Of a stretch of DNA of 64,000 bases, positions 17,353 through 26,158 are shown one piece after another. The stretch covers positions 1 through 64,000 of the forward strand of contig JAFAWR010000116.1 in the NCBI GenBank assembly GCA_019241635.1, read 5' to 3'. Each line of letters begins with the position of its first letter. Position 1 is the stretch's first letter. The position numbers and the translations under genes are program-made. This DNA is from Solirubrobacterales bacterium (GTDB taxonomy: Bacteria > Actinomycetota > Thermoleophilia > Solirubrobacterales > Solirubrobacteraceae). The notes under the pieces are model-generated. The model was not told where the DNA came from. It was given only the letters and a program-made list of their open reading frames with translations, and did not search any database.

Positions 17353-18327
17353 GTGCCGCGAACACGCCAGGGGACATCGCTGGTCGCGGGCGCCGCGGTG
17401 GCGCTGGCGCTTCTCGCCCTCACCGGCTGTGGCTCGACGACCCTGTCGGGGACAGCGACCGCGCCGACCACGCCGACCGCGACGACCGCGCCCACCACGC
17501 CAACTACGTCGACGTCTGGGCAGACATCCTCGACCCGGCCGTCGATGTGGGAGCGCCCCGCGCTCGTGCATCCGCAGACGATCATGATCTCGTCCGCCAA
17601 CCACGACCTCAAGCTCTCGCAGTCGCAGGACTATGTGCTGCGCTGCCAGCCCGGGACCGTCGCTCTGGATTCGCGGCTCGTGGTGTGGGGAGGGCATGAC
17701 GTCGAGTTCGAGGACTGTCACCTGCATGTCACCCAGCCCGACTGGGCGGCATACCTGCAGCGCCAGACCGGCACGCTGTGGGTGCACGACGTGTACTTCG
17801 GCGGAAGTCACCTGACCGGCGGGATTCAGATGCAGGAGCCGGGCGCCACGGTCGTGATGCGCGACGTTCTTTTCGACCGCGTCTATGGCTCCTACAAAAC
17901 CAACCATGCGGAGCTGCTTCAGACCTGGTGCGGGCCGACGCGTCTGCTCATCGACGGCCTGACCGGATCGACCACGTACCAGGGCCTGTTCATGCTCCCC
18001 AACCAATGGTGCTCGACGCCGATTTCGGTGTTCGATCTGCGCCACATCAACATCGACGACTCGCAGGGCGCCGTCGCGCTGTGGCTGGGGGATGTGAACG
18101 GCGGTATGTCGGCCATGCGGCTGAACCTGCGCGATGTGTATGTCGAGCCGAATAGCGGCCGGAAGTGGCGCGGATGGTGGTTGTGGCCGCAGCCGCCAGC
18201 GGGTACCTGGTCTCCGGTCATCGCCGGCGCGCCACCCGGCGGAACGTTCGTGCAGTCGAGCTCGACGGGGGCGCAGGGCGTCGACGAGAACTCGGCGCCC
18301 GAGGCGCTGCCCGGCGAGCAGAACTAG
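17353..18327 (+). CDS. Secreted beta-helix-like lipoprotein, paralogue 1
   Basis: 324 residues from GTG 17353. A signal peptide ends in the lipobox LTGC, so the mature protein is probably lipid-anchored, followed by a Thr-rich linker (about 28-60). The folded part has short strand-like repeats such as LVVWGGHDVEFEDCHL, GTLWVHDVYFGGSHLTGG and ATVVMRDVLFDRVYGS that suggest a right-handed beta-helix. The blocks NHAELLQTW and TTYQGLFMLPNQW are shared with the two paralogues downstream. No catalytic family recognised; lyase, glycan-binding or structural roles are all possible. Confidence 0.7.
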   Translation: MPRTRQGTSLVAGAAVALALLALTGCGSTTLSGTATAPTTPTATTAPTTPTTSTSGQTSSTRPSMWERPALVHPQTIMISSANHDLKLSQSQDYVLRCQPGTVALDSRLVVWGGHDVEFEDCHLHVTQPDWAAYLQRQTGTLWVHDVYFGGSHLTGGIQMQEPGATVVMRDVLFDRVYGSYKTNHAELLQTWCGPTRLLIDGLTGSTTYQGLFMLPNQWCSTPISVFDLRHINIDDSQGAVALWLGDVNGGMSAMRLNLRDVYVEPNSGRKWRGWWLWPQPPAGTWSPVIAGAPPGGTFVQSSSTGAQGVDENSAPEALPGEQN

Positions 18328-18455
18328 CGCAGGCGCGCAGGCCACCGTTTCGACGGTGTGCAGACGTCACGAAACCTGCCAATACCCGACCGCGGACCTG
18401 TCGGCGTTCCGACCGTGCCCTTGCACTGTTAGTCGCTCTTGGCGGAAAATCTGGC

Positions 18456-19373
18456 ATGGCGAAGCAAACCGGACCGGCGGCGCTGTCGCTGATCGGCCTG
18501 CTCTCGTGCCTCGCGCTGTGGATGGCGCCATACACAACGGCGACTACGACGCCGGCGCCCGTCTCCCCGACCGCGGGCCCGCCCATTCACTCGGCATGGA
18601 ATGAGCCGGCGCTGGGCGAGCCGATCACGATCACGATCAGCGATGCCGATCGCAACCTCAAGCTCGACCGAGCTAAGGACTACATCTTGGACTGTCCTTC
18701 GGGCAGGGTGCCCCTGAGCTGGCCGCTGGTCGTGTGGGGCGGGCGCAACGTGGTCTTCCAGGACTGCGACATCGACGTGACGATCCGGAACTGGGCTGCC
18801 GCATTCAAGAACCAGGCCGGGACGCTGTGGGTGCACGACGTGCATTTCGGCGGAGGACGGTTGACGGGCGGCATCCAGCTGCAGGAGCCCGCGGCCACCG
18901 TGGTATTGCGGGACGTGCTGTTCGACCGCGTTCACGGCTCCTTCCACGCCCACCATGCCGAATGCCTCCAGACCTGGGCGGGGCCGCGACGGCTCCTCGT
19001 CGACGGCTTCACCTGCCCGACGACCTACCAGGGGGTGTTCCTGCTGCCGAACCAGCTCGACCACGGCCCGGCGCCGGCCATCTTCGATCTGCGGCACATC
19101 GACGTCGACGACTCCCGCGGCGCCGTGGCCCTCTGGCTGGGCGACGTCACCGGTGGACTCTCGGCGGTACGGCTCAACCTGCAGGACGTCTACGTCGTGC
19201 CGAACCCGGCGCGAACCTGGCGCGGCTGGTGGCTCTGGCCACGGGCCGGGATCTGGAACGGCGTGCGCGCCGGCCCGCCGCCCGGCGGCCATTACGTCCA
19301 TCCTGCTGCGGCGGGCGCGAGCGGGATCGACGAGGGCGTCTCGCCCGTCCCGCTGCCGCGCGAGCTTCCCTGA
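18456..19373 (+). CDS. Secreted beta-helix-like protein, paralogue 2
   Basis: 305 residues from ATG 18456. The N-terminus looks like a signal peptide or anchor (SLIGLLSCLALWMAPYT) followed by a Thr/Pro linker. Core blocks LVVWGGRNVVFQDCDI, GTLWVHDVHFGGGRLTGG, ATVVLRDVLFDRVHGS, HHAECLQTW and TTYQGVFLLPNQ align with paralogue 1 throughout; both end with a WRGWWLWP block. It lies 128 bases after paralogue 1, so it is a tandem duplicate. Unknown function. Confidence 0.7.
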   Translation: MAKQTGPAALSLIGLLSCLALWMAPYTTATTTPAPVSPTAGPPIHSAWNEPALGEPITITISDADRNLKLDRAKDYILDCPSGRVPLSWPLVVWGGRNVVFQDCDIDVTIRNWAAAFKNQAGTLWVHDVHFGGGRLTGGIQLQEPAATVVLRDVLFDRVHGSFHAHHAECLQTWAGPRRLLVDGFTCPTTYQGVFLLPNQLDHGPAPAIFDLRHIDVDDSRGAVALWLGDVTGGLSAVRLNLQDVYVVPNPARTWRGWWLWPRAGIWNGVRAGPPPGGHYVHPAAAGASGIDEGVSPVPLPRELP

Positions 19374-19374
19374 G

Positions 19375-19396
19375 CGTCCGCGCCGGGAGGCGGACG
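19375..19396. terminator. Short hairpin after paralogue 2
   Basis: CGTCCGC at 19375-19381 pairs perfectly with GCGGACG at 19390-19396, with an 8-base loop, one base after the stop codon of paralogue 2. No T run follows. It may attenuate transcription between the second and third paralogues. Confidence 0.4.
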
Positions 19397-19489
19397 AACG
19401 TCCGGCCCGACTGGTGGTAGCGGTCGCACAAACGTCTGTTCCGCTCGGACCGCCTCGGCCCTGGACCCGGAACGCTCGATCTCAAATGC

Positions 19490-20728
19490 ATGGACGCAGA
19501 GCATCCAGTCCCTGGACGCGACCCCGATCCGCGAAACCGCCCGCGTCAGCCCGCCCGGCTGACCGTGCGCTGGACGCTGATCGCGCTCGCCGTCGGCCTG
19601 TGCCTGCTGATCGTGAGTGGCGGCAGGGGGCGCGCGGCACCGAAGGCTGAGCGCGCCTCCACCCCCGGCGCCGCACTCGTAGCGCAGCGCGCCAGCCGGG
19701 CGTCTCGCCCGGAATGCCCATCGCCTCGTCGCCCGTCCCGGGGCGGAAAGCCCCGCGGCGCCCGCTGCCGCAAGCCGGAGAAAGACAACAAGAAGCGGGC
19801 GACGGCGCGCAAGAAGCCCGCACCCAAGAAGCCGGCGCCGAAGGCACCGGCGCCCGCCGCCGCATATCCGCGCGCCAATCCGCCGGCCGCCCCGCCGGCG
19901 ACTGCGCTCGAGCCGAGCCAGCCGGCCGGCGTCTCCGCCTGGGCCCCGCCCGCACTGACCAACCCGACGATCGTGACGCTGAGCGATTCCAACCGATCGG
20001 TCAAGTTGAATCAGTCGCAGGACTACATCGTTCGCTGCCCGCCCGGTCAGTTCGACGTCTCGGGCCGGATCAACATCTGGGGCGGTCACAACGTCGTGTT
20101 CGAGAACTGCAACGAGTATGTGACGAATCCCACAGGTGACTGGGCGGGTTACCTCCAGAACCAGACCGGAACGTTATGGATACATGACGTGCACTTCGGC
20201 GGCGCGCACCTCACCGGCGGCGTGCAGTTCCAGGAGCCTGGAGCCACCGTCGTGATGCGCGATGTGCTGTTCGACACCGTGTATGGGTCGTACCAGACCA
20301 ACCACGCCGAGTGCGCGCAGACCTGGTCGGGGCCGGCGCGCTTCCTGATCGACGGCCTGCAGTGCTCCACGACGTATCAGGGCCTGTTCCTGCTCCCGAA
20401 CCAGTGGGACTCGACGACGCTCGAGACGACGTGGGACTTCCGCAACGTCCAGATCAATGGCGACGGCGCGTTTGATCTCTGGCTCGGCGACGTGCAGCCA
20501 TCGAACCTCGGCTCGCTGCCGGCGTTCAACCTTCAGAACGTGTACGACTGCGGATCGGGCGAGCCGCGCGATTACGACGGCACGTCCGACAACAACCAAG
20601 CGTGGGCGGGGGTGAAATCGTGTCCGGCCGGCGGCGTGAGCCCGTTCGTCTGGTCGAATGCAGACGGCAGCGTGAGCGGCCGAGACGACGGCGTGGCGCC
20701 CGCAGCCCTCGTCGGTGAGCAGCCCTAG
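19490..20728 (+). CDS. Secreted beta-helix-like protein, paralogue 3 with long basic linker
   Basis: 412 residues. A membrane/signal segment (about 27-45) is followed by an unusual Lys/Arg/Pro/Ala-rich linker (about 50-145, with KKPAPKKPAPKAPAP). The C-terminal domain repeats the family blocks INIWGGHNVVFENCNE, GTLWIHDVHFGGAHLTGG, ATVVMRDVLFDTVYGS, NHAECAQTW and TTYQGLFLLPNQW. It lacks the WRGWWLWP ending of the first two. The basic linker could bind acidic polysaccharide or wall polymers. Its last four bases overlap the convergent GT2 gene. Confidence 0.7.
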   Translation: MDAEHPVPGRDPDPRNRPRQPARLTVRWTLIALAVGLCLLIVSGGRGRAAPKAERASTPGAALVAQRASRASRPECPSPRRPSRGGKPRGARCRKPEKDNKKRATARKKPAPKKPAPKAPAPAAAYPRANPPAAPPATALEPSQPAGVSAWAPPALTNPTIVTLSDSNRSVKLNQSQDYIVRCPPGQFDVSGRINIWGGHNVVFENCNEYVTNPTGDWAGYLQNQTGTLWIHDVHFGGAHLTGGVQFQEPGATVVMRDVLFDTVYGSYQTNHAECAQTWSGPARFLIDGLQCSTTYQGLFLLPNQWDSTTLETTWDFRNVQINGDGAFDLWLGDVQPSNLGSLPAFNLQNVYDCGSGEPRDYDGTSDNNQAWAGVKSCPAGGVSPFVWSNADGSVSGRDDGVAPAALVGEQP

Positions 20729-21687
20729 CCGCGGCCAGCCGCCGGCGCCGAGGCGCCTGCTGCGAGCCCGATCTGGATGCCCCGCTGGACTTCGAGCCGG
20801 TCGAGCAAAGCCGCGACCCGCCGCTCCACCGGCCACAGATGGAGTCGCCCGGCCACGGTGAGCGAGAGCAGCGTTACTACGCGCAGGGCCCGATAACCCC
20901 GTCGCCGAGTGGCGAACCGTGCCACCGCGGCGCCCACTCCGCGCTTACGCCACACCGGAAAGCGAGCCTGTCCCGGGTGCAGGCGCTCGAGAGTTACCAG
21001 ATCCTCGCCGAAGATCCGCGAGGTCTGCACGAACCCGCCCACCGTCTGCTCGAAACGGTGCTCCGCGAGGAGTGTCCGGTCAAATACGGGTTCGACCTCC
21101 ACCTCCGCCGCAGCCAGCCGGAGGCCCATCTCCATGTCCTCTCCGTATCGGATTCCGGCCCCTGCGTCGCATCCGCCGGCGGCGAGAAGGGCTCGGCGGC
21201 TCACCGAGACGTTGCCCATCCACAGGCGGCGGAGGATCTCGGATGGATCGTGTTCGTATGACCTCGCGGCGAGCTCGTACTGGTGGGCGTAGCGCTCGAC
21301 GACGAACGATCCCGGCCGCCGCGGTCCGACCACCGGCGGCATGTAGCCGACGACGAGCCGGTCGCGGCCATCGGCGTGATGACGGGCGTGGCCGCTGACC
21401 AGACGTTCGCCTGCGACGACGTCCGCGTCGAGCAGGAGCAGGACGTCGTAGCGGACGCGCTCGAGGCCGAACTGCCGGGCGCCCGCCCGTCCGCGGTTCT
21501 CGATCCAGAACGGTCGTACCCGATCGTCGTTGCGGGCTATCTCCAAGAGCAGCTCCAACGAGCCGTCACGCGACCCGTCCACCACTACGACGACCTCACC
21601 GGTTGCCTCGTCGCGCAGGAGGGGGGCCAGCGTTTCCGACAACAGCGGGCCGTCGTTGTAGGTGGGGATGAGGACCGAGATTTGCAT
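20725..21687 (-). CDS. GT2 family glycosyltransferase
   Basis: 320 residues with ISVLIPTYNDGPLLSETL, VVDGSRDGS, the DxD-type LLLDADVVAGE, WMGNVSVSRRALLAAGG and a GEDMEMGLRL acceptor block. It is related to the GT2 at 16302-17267 and faces the beta-helix genes from the other side. The gene overlaps paralogue 3 by four bases at the 3' ends. Probably adds a sugar to the island's polymer or to a secreted protein; not resolvable from sequence. Confidence 0.85.
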   Translation of the reverse strand: MQISVLIPTYNDGPLLSETLAPLLRDEATGEVVVVVDGSRDGSLELLLEIARNDDRVRPFWIENRGRAGARQFGLERVRYDVLLLLDADVVAGERLVSGHARHHADGRDRLVVGYMPPVVGPRRPGSFVVERYAHQYELAARSYEHDPSEILRRLWMGNVSVSRRALLAAGGCDAGAGIRYGEDMEMGLRLAAAEVEVEPVFDRTLLAEHRFEQTVGGFVQTSRIFGEDLVTLERLHPGQARFPVWRKRGVGAAVARFATRRRGYRALRVVTLLSLTVAGRLHLWPVERRVAALLDRLEVQRGIQIGLAAGASAPAAGRG

Positions 21688-21777
21688 GGAAGCTCAAGCT
21701 TAGGCGCCCAAAAGCGGTGTACCCGTATCGCAGAAATGCCACGACGAATCCGGGATGGGCCGCTAGCATCGCCGCAA

Positions 21778-22587
21778 GTGCAGAGCGCGAGCGCCATCAA
21801 ATCGAAGCTGCGGGCGCGGCTCGAACGCCATGCTCCGAGCGCCCAGGGTATGACGCTGCGGGTCGGCTCAACTTACGGCGTGAACCTGCGGATGCAGCCT
21901 CCCGCGGCGCTGGACGCTGCGCTCATGGTCGACCTCGACATCCTCGGTCCGTGGTTGACCGCCGTCAAGGGCAACGTCCAGTTCATCCAGATCGGGGCGT
22001 TCGACGGCTTCACCAACGACCCGATTCACGATCTCGTTGAACGGTTCGCGTGGCGCGGGATACTGGTCGAGCCGCAGCCGGAGCCATTCGAGCGCCTCTG
22101 CGCCACCTACTCCGGGTACGATGGGCTCGAGCTTGTGAACGCGGCTGTCGGTGAAGAGGCGGGTAGGAAGACGATGTGGCGCGTGGCCGACCCGCAACCA
22201 TCCGATCCGGAGTGGATCGAGCAGTCGACTTCGTTCGACCGCGACCACCTGATCCGCCACACGCATGGGCGCCAGGACCTGATCGACCGCATCGTGGGCG
22301 TAAGCACCGAGACGGTGACGCTCGAGGAACTGTTCGCGCGCTCGGCGGCGCCGGTCGACGTGCTCCAGATCGACGCCGAGGGTTACGACGCCCACATCGT
22401 TGCGCTGCTGGACAAGATCGCCCAGCGACCCACGATCGTACGGTTCGAGAACCGCAACCTGCTCCCCACCGAGCACGCCGACGCCGTGGCGCGACTGACC
22501 CGCCGCGGTTACCGCATCAACGTGAACGAAGACGACACGGTCGCGGTGCTCTACGAGCCGGGCCGCGGCACCACAGCGACGTACTGA
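21778..22587 (+). CDS. FkbM-type SAM-dependent methyltransferase
   Basis: 269 residues from GTG 21778; ATG 21850 is an alternative giving 245 residues. SAM-binding motif FIQIGAFDGFTNDP, then GILVEPQPEPFERL, LVNAAVGEE, and the FkbM hallmark LQIDAEGYDAHIVALL followed by VRFENRNL. FkbM enzymes O-methylate sugars or small molecules, and in glycan clusters they usually methylate a sugar hydroxyl. It precedes the flippase by 16 bases and so is likely in the same transcript. Confidence 0.88.
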   Translation: MQSASAIKSKLRARLERHAPSAQGMTLRVGSTYGVNLRMQPPAALDAALMVDLDILGPWLTAVKGNVQFIQIGAFDGFTNDPIHDLVERFAWRGILVEPQPEPFERLCATYSGYDGLELVNAAVGEEAGRKTMWRVADPQPSDPEWIEQSTSFDRDHLIRHTHGRQDLIDRIVGVSTETVTLEELFARSAAPVDVLQIDAEGYDAHIVALLDKIAQRPTIVRFENRNLLPTEHADAVARLTRRGYRINVNEDDTVAVLYEPGRGTTATY

Positions 22588-22603
22588 CCCGCCGGCGCAC
22601 GCC

Positions 22604-24037
22604 ATGAGCCAGGTCCTGCGGAGGTTCGCGGTACTCGGCGCGAGCAGCATGTTCACTCAGCTGATCGCGTTCGTGGCGCTTGCGATCGTCGCGCGGCGGG
22701 TCGGCCCGTCGAACCTGGGTTCTTACACCGTAGCGCTCAGCATCGTCGCGTTCCTCTCGCTCCCGATCTCTCAGGGCATGACGATGGTCGGCGTTCGGGA
22801 CGTTGCCCGCGACCGCGGCCGGGCCAGAGCCGTCACCGGAGAGGTGCTGCTGCTCCAGCTGGCGTTGGGTGTCCCCGCCTATCTGGTGTTAGTCGCGCTG
22901 TCCGGCGTGATCGCTCCGAACAAGACCATGGAGAGCCTGATCCCGGTCGTCGGCCTGTTCCTATTTACAGCGACCAGCTTCGAGTGGACGCTGCAGGGGC
23001 TCGGCCGCATGCAGGAGATCGCCGTGGCACGAACGGTCGGACAGGTGGGCTACGGCGTGGCCGTCCCGCTGCTCGTCGGTCCGGGCCTGGCGGGAATCCA
23101 AACGTACGCGTGGCTGATGGTCGGCGGTCTCGCGCTGAAGCACGTCCTGACGGTGGCATTCCTGGTGCGCGATGTGGGGCGGCCGGAGCTCCGGGTGTCC
23201 GCCGGCGCGCTGCGGCGTCGGATGCGCGGGAGCCTCGCGATGGGCTACGCGTCGGTGATGGGGCAAATCTACGGCACGATCGACCAGATCATGCTCGGCT
23301 ATTTCTCGACCGCCTACGACGCTGGTCAGTACGCCGCCGCCTATCGCATCCCGAACGCGGTAGGGACATTCTCAAGCTCATGGCTGTCCGCCCTGTTTCC
23401 CCACAATGCCGAGCTCGCGGAGAAGAATCCGGCCAGGCTGCGGGCTGACGCGGGACGGATGCTCTCGGTCGTGGCGCTGTTCGCGATTCCACTCATGGCC
23501 TGCACGCCCTTCATCGCTCATGAGCTGATGGTGGCGGCGTTCGGCAGTGAGTACGGCCCAGCGGCCAGCGCGTTCGCCCTGCTTATCGTCGGCACGGCGT
23601 TGTCGATCGTGGACAGCACGCTCATGTCGATGCTGATGGGACTGGGACGCGATCGCTTCTACGCGTTGGTCCTCACGGTGACCGCGCTGTTTAACGGGCT
23701 GGCAAATCTGGCCGTGATCCCTGTGTTCGGCCGAAACGGCGCCGCGATCGTGACAATCGTCTCCGAGCTCGTTGCCTTCACGCTCGTGGTCCACGGCGCA
23801 CAGCGGGCGCTCGGCGGGCTGGAGCCTGAATGGGGTCGCCTCGGGCGCATCGTCCTCGCCGCTGCCGGCGCGGTCGTTGTCCTAGTTCTGATGCCGGCTA
23901 CGGTGTCGGTCTGGGTGCTGATCGCCATCGGGGTGGCGGTCTACGCGCTAGCCGGGCTGCTCCTCGGCACCGTCAGCGGGGCTGAGCTCCGCGCGATCTT
24001 CTCGAGGCCGAGTCCGATCAACGAGCCCGCAACCTAG
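22604..24037 (+). CDS. Wzx-type polysaccharide flippase (MOP superfamily)
   Basis: 477 residues with about 12-14 hydrophobic segments across the length. The N-terminus RFAVLGASSMFTQLIAFVAL, the LGSYTVALSIVAFLSLPIS block and the mid-protein GQIYGTIDQIMLGYF are typical of Wzx/RfbX lipid-linked oligosaccharide flippases. It should move undecaprenyl-linked repeat units across the membrane for polymerisation by the Wzy-like protein encoded at 30876. The 3' end overlaps the convergent GT4 gene by 20 bases. Confidence 0.9.
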   Translation: MSQVLRRFAVLGASSMFTQLIAFVALAIVARRVGPSNLGSYTVALSIVAFLSLPISQGMTMVGVRDVARDRGRARAVTGEVLLLQLALGVPAYLVLVALSGVIAPNKTMESLIPVVGLFLFTATSFEWTLQGLGRMQEIAVARTVGQVGYGVAVPLLVGPGLAGIQTYAWLMVGGLALKHVLTVAFLVRDVGRPELRVSAGALRRRMRGSLAMGYASVMGQIYGTIDQIMLGYFSTAYDAGQYAAAYRIPNAVGTFSSSWLSALFPHNAELAEKNPARLRADAGRMLSVVALFAIPLMACTPFIAHELMVAAFGSEYGPAASAFALLIVGTALSIVDSTLMSMLMGLGRDRFYALVLTVTALFNGLANLAVIPVFGRNGAAIVTIVSELVAFTLVVHGAQRALGGLEPEWGRLGRIVLAAAGAVVVLVLMPATVSVWVLIAIGVAVYALAGLLLGTVSGAELRAIFSRPSPINEPAT

Positions 24038-25127
24038 CGAGCGCCTCGCGGTAGACGTCCGCGGTATCCCGCGCCATCCGTTCGGTGCTGAAACGCCCGA
24101 GGTCGCAGCTCGCGCGCTCCCGCCAGCGGGCCAGCTCACCGTCACACGCGAAAAGCGAGCGGAGCGCGGCCGCGAGCGTATCGGCGTCGCCAGGCGGAAC
24201 GATGATCCCGGCGTGCCCGCCGTCAACGGCCTCGGGCAGCCCGTCGACACTGGTCACCACAACCGCGCAGCCGGCACCTCGCGCCTCAAGCACGGCGAGA
24301 GGGAACGGATCGCGGAAAGATGCGAGCACGAACACATCCGCCCCGCGCAGGTGGGCCCCGGGATCCGGGCGAAAACCCTCGACGTGGATCCTGCCGGCGA
24401 ACGCGCTGGCGCGTCGCTTCTCCTCCAGCGCCGCGCGCTCAGGCCCGTCTCCGACGAAATACAGGTGGACTTCTGGATTGCTCGCGGCGACTATCTCGAA
24501 CGCGGCGAGCAGCACATGCACGCCCTTGCGCTCCACCAGACCGGCAACGGTCACGATCGCCGGACGCTCCAGCGGTGCCCGCTCGGACTCGGCGACAAGC
24601 GATCGGCGGGCGCCGAACAGCGGTCCATTCTGAACCACCCGGATCCGCTCGCGGTCGACGCCGCCCCCCGCCAGGGAGCCGGCGGCACCCTCGCTCACGG
24701 CGATGATGAGGTCCGCGAGGCGCAGCCAGCGTCCTTTGGCCTCGAACTCGTTGTGGTCGGTGGCGATCAACGCGGATCGATGGAGCGGGCGCAGCAGTCG
24801 ACCCGCCACCGTTGCGTAGGGACGGTGTGCGTTCAACACGTCCGGGCGCACCTCGCGAATGACCCCGCCGAGCCGACGCACCAGGCGCGCTCGCCCCGTT
24901 GGCGAATCCTCTCGCACTACCTGGTGATGACGAACCCCGTGTGTGCGCAGCAGCGGCTCATAATCGCCGCCGGCGGAAGCGATCCCAACCTCATCTCCGG
25001 CGGCGGATTGAGCGCAGGCCAGATCGACGACGACGTTCACGATCCCGTTGCCGACGTTGCGCACGTGGTCGACCACGTGCAGAATCCGCAGGCGCTCACC
25101 TTCGTCGACCGGACCCTCTGGCCTCAT
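24018..25127 (-). CDS. GT4 family glycosyltransferase
   Basis: 369 residues from ATG 25127, which overlaps the upstream stop as ATGA. GT-B fold: an N-terminal ILHVVDHVRNVGNGIVNVVV block, TDHNEFEAKG, VVQNGPLFGARR, VAGLVERKGVHVLLAAFE and the nucleotide-sugar site DVFVLASFRDPFPLAVLEARGAG (in part). Fourth and last gene of a leftward operon of overlapping glycan genes (28051 to 24018). Confidence 0.88.
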   Translation of the reverse strand: MRPEGPVDEGERLRILHVVDHVRNVGNGIVNVVVDLACAQSAAGDEVGIASAGGDYEPLLRTHGVRHHQVVREDSPTGRARLVRRLGGVIREVRPDVLNAHRPYATVAGRLLRPLHRSALIATDHNEFEAKGRWLRLADLIIAVSEGAAGSLAGGGVDRERIRVVQNGPLFGARRSLVAESERAPLERPAIVTVAGLVERKGVHVLLAAFEIVAASNPEVHLYFVGDGPERAALEEKRRASAFAGRIHVEGFRPDPGAHLRGADVFVLASFRDPFPLAVLEARGAGCAVVVTSVDGLPEAVDGGHAGIIVPPGDADTLAAALRSLFACDGELARWRERASCDLGRFSTERMARDTADVYREALARLRAR

Positions 25128-26158
25128 CGCAGCTGCTTGGCCAACCGTCGTCCAACCACCTGCTCCGCGCACACGTCCCGCCACCAGGCAAGCGAGGCCT
25201 CGTGCAGAGCCTGTTGGCGTTCCGGGTCGCTCAGCAGATCGTCCAGCACCGGCTCGAGCTCGCTCCACGCGCGCAGGGTGATGGCCGGCGCGCCTTGGAG
25301 GAACCAACGCGGTGGCAGCTGCTCGCACACCACGATGCAGCCGTAGCGCCAGGCCTCGAATAGCCGGTAGCTCTCGGCGGCGGTGCCGCGCGGCACGAGC
25401 GCGATTCGGGCGTCCATCATGTCGTCGGCGTACGAGCTCACGTCGGAGTCGGCCAGGGCACGGAAATCCCCGCTCACCGTAACTTTTGCCCGAACCTCCG
25501 GACGCCGACGGCGGAACTGCTCGAGCTCACGGATCATGATCCTGCGATAGACGGTCTTAGGGTTCCCGGCGAGGCGCTTGAGGGCGCGCTTCCAGCCCGC
25601 CTTCTGCATGTCGTGCAGGAGGCTGCCCGCGAAGAAAACGTCGTTGGTGCGCTCATGCAGCGGCGTGATCGGCTTCTCGGGCTGGTGGTAGTAGCCAAGC
25701 GGCACGTCGATCGCGTTGTCGCTGCGCATCGCCGGCCAGCCTCGCGCGCGCTGGGCGCGGGCGGCGTGTCGGTCGGAGCGGCGACCCTCGGCGACTACCC
25801 GCACGTGGTTGGCAGCGGCGTACGCGGCGGCCCAGCTCGGCGGGGCGAGCGTGTCCCATGGGAACCAGGGCTGGCCGGGCAGGTTGCGGAGAATCGCCCG
25901 CACGCATCCGGTGTACGCCGGGGTCCGGAACCATTCATCGTTGAGCAGGACGACCACGACGTCGGAACCGTAAGTAGGGAGCTTGATCGTGTGATGCGTC
26001 ACATAGAAGCTGAGTGACGGGCCCAGCCAGTGGCGTTCGAACTCGCGCAGGTAGCCGCCGATGTAGGCGGCGCCGGCAAACGGGAGCTCGGACGGATCAT
26101 GCGGATCCCAGGCGACCGGCCGCTCGTCCATGTACGTGTAGTACGAATGCTCAGGCAC
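25124..26158 (-). CDS. Exostosin-like glycosyltransferase (GT47-like)
   Basis: 344 residues from GTG 26158. The C-terminal half has the exostosin signature layout: DARIALVPRGTAAESYRLFE, then WRYGCIVVCEQLPP and a tail with LEPVLDDLLSD. The N-terminal half includes DVVVVLLNDEWF and a DVPLGYYHQPEKP block. Exostosin-like proteins are GT-B inverting transferases, common in eukaryotic heparan synthesis and scattered in bacterial capsule clusters. The gene overlaps both neighbours (8 and 4 bases). Donor sugar unknown. Confidence 0.78.
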   Translation of the reverse strand: MPEHSYYTYMDERPVAWDPHDPSELPFAGAAYIGGYLREFERHWLGPSLSFYVTHHTIKLPTYGSDVVVVLLNDEWFRTPAYTGCVRAILRNLPGQPWFPWDTLAPPSWAAAYAAANHVRVVAEGRRSDRHAARAQRARGWPAMRSDNAIDVPLGYYHQPEKPITPLHERTNDVFFAGSLLHDMQKAGWKRALKRLAGNPKTVYRRIMIRELEQFRRRRPEVRAKVTVSGDFRALADSDVSSYADDMMDARIALVPRGTAAESYRLFEAWRYGCIVVCEQLPPRWFLQGAPAITLRAWSELEPVLDDLLSDPERQQALHEASLAWWRDVCAEQVVGRRLAKQLR

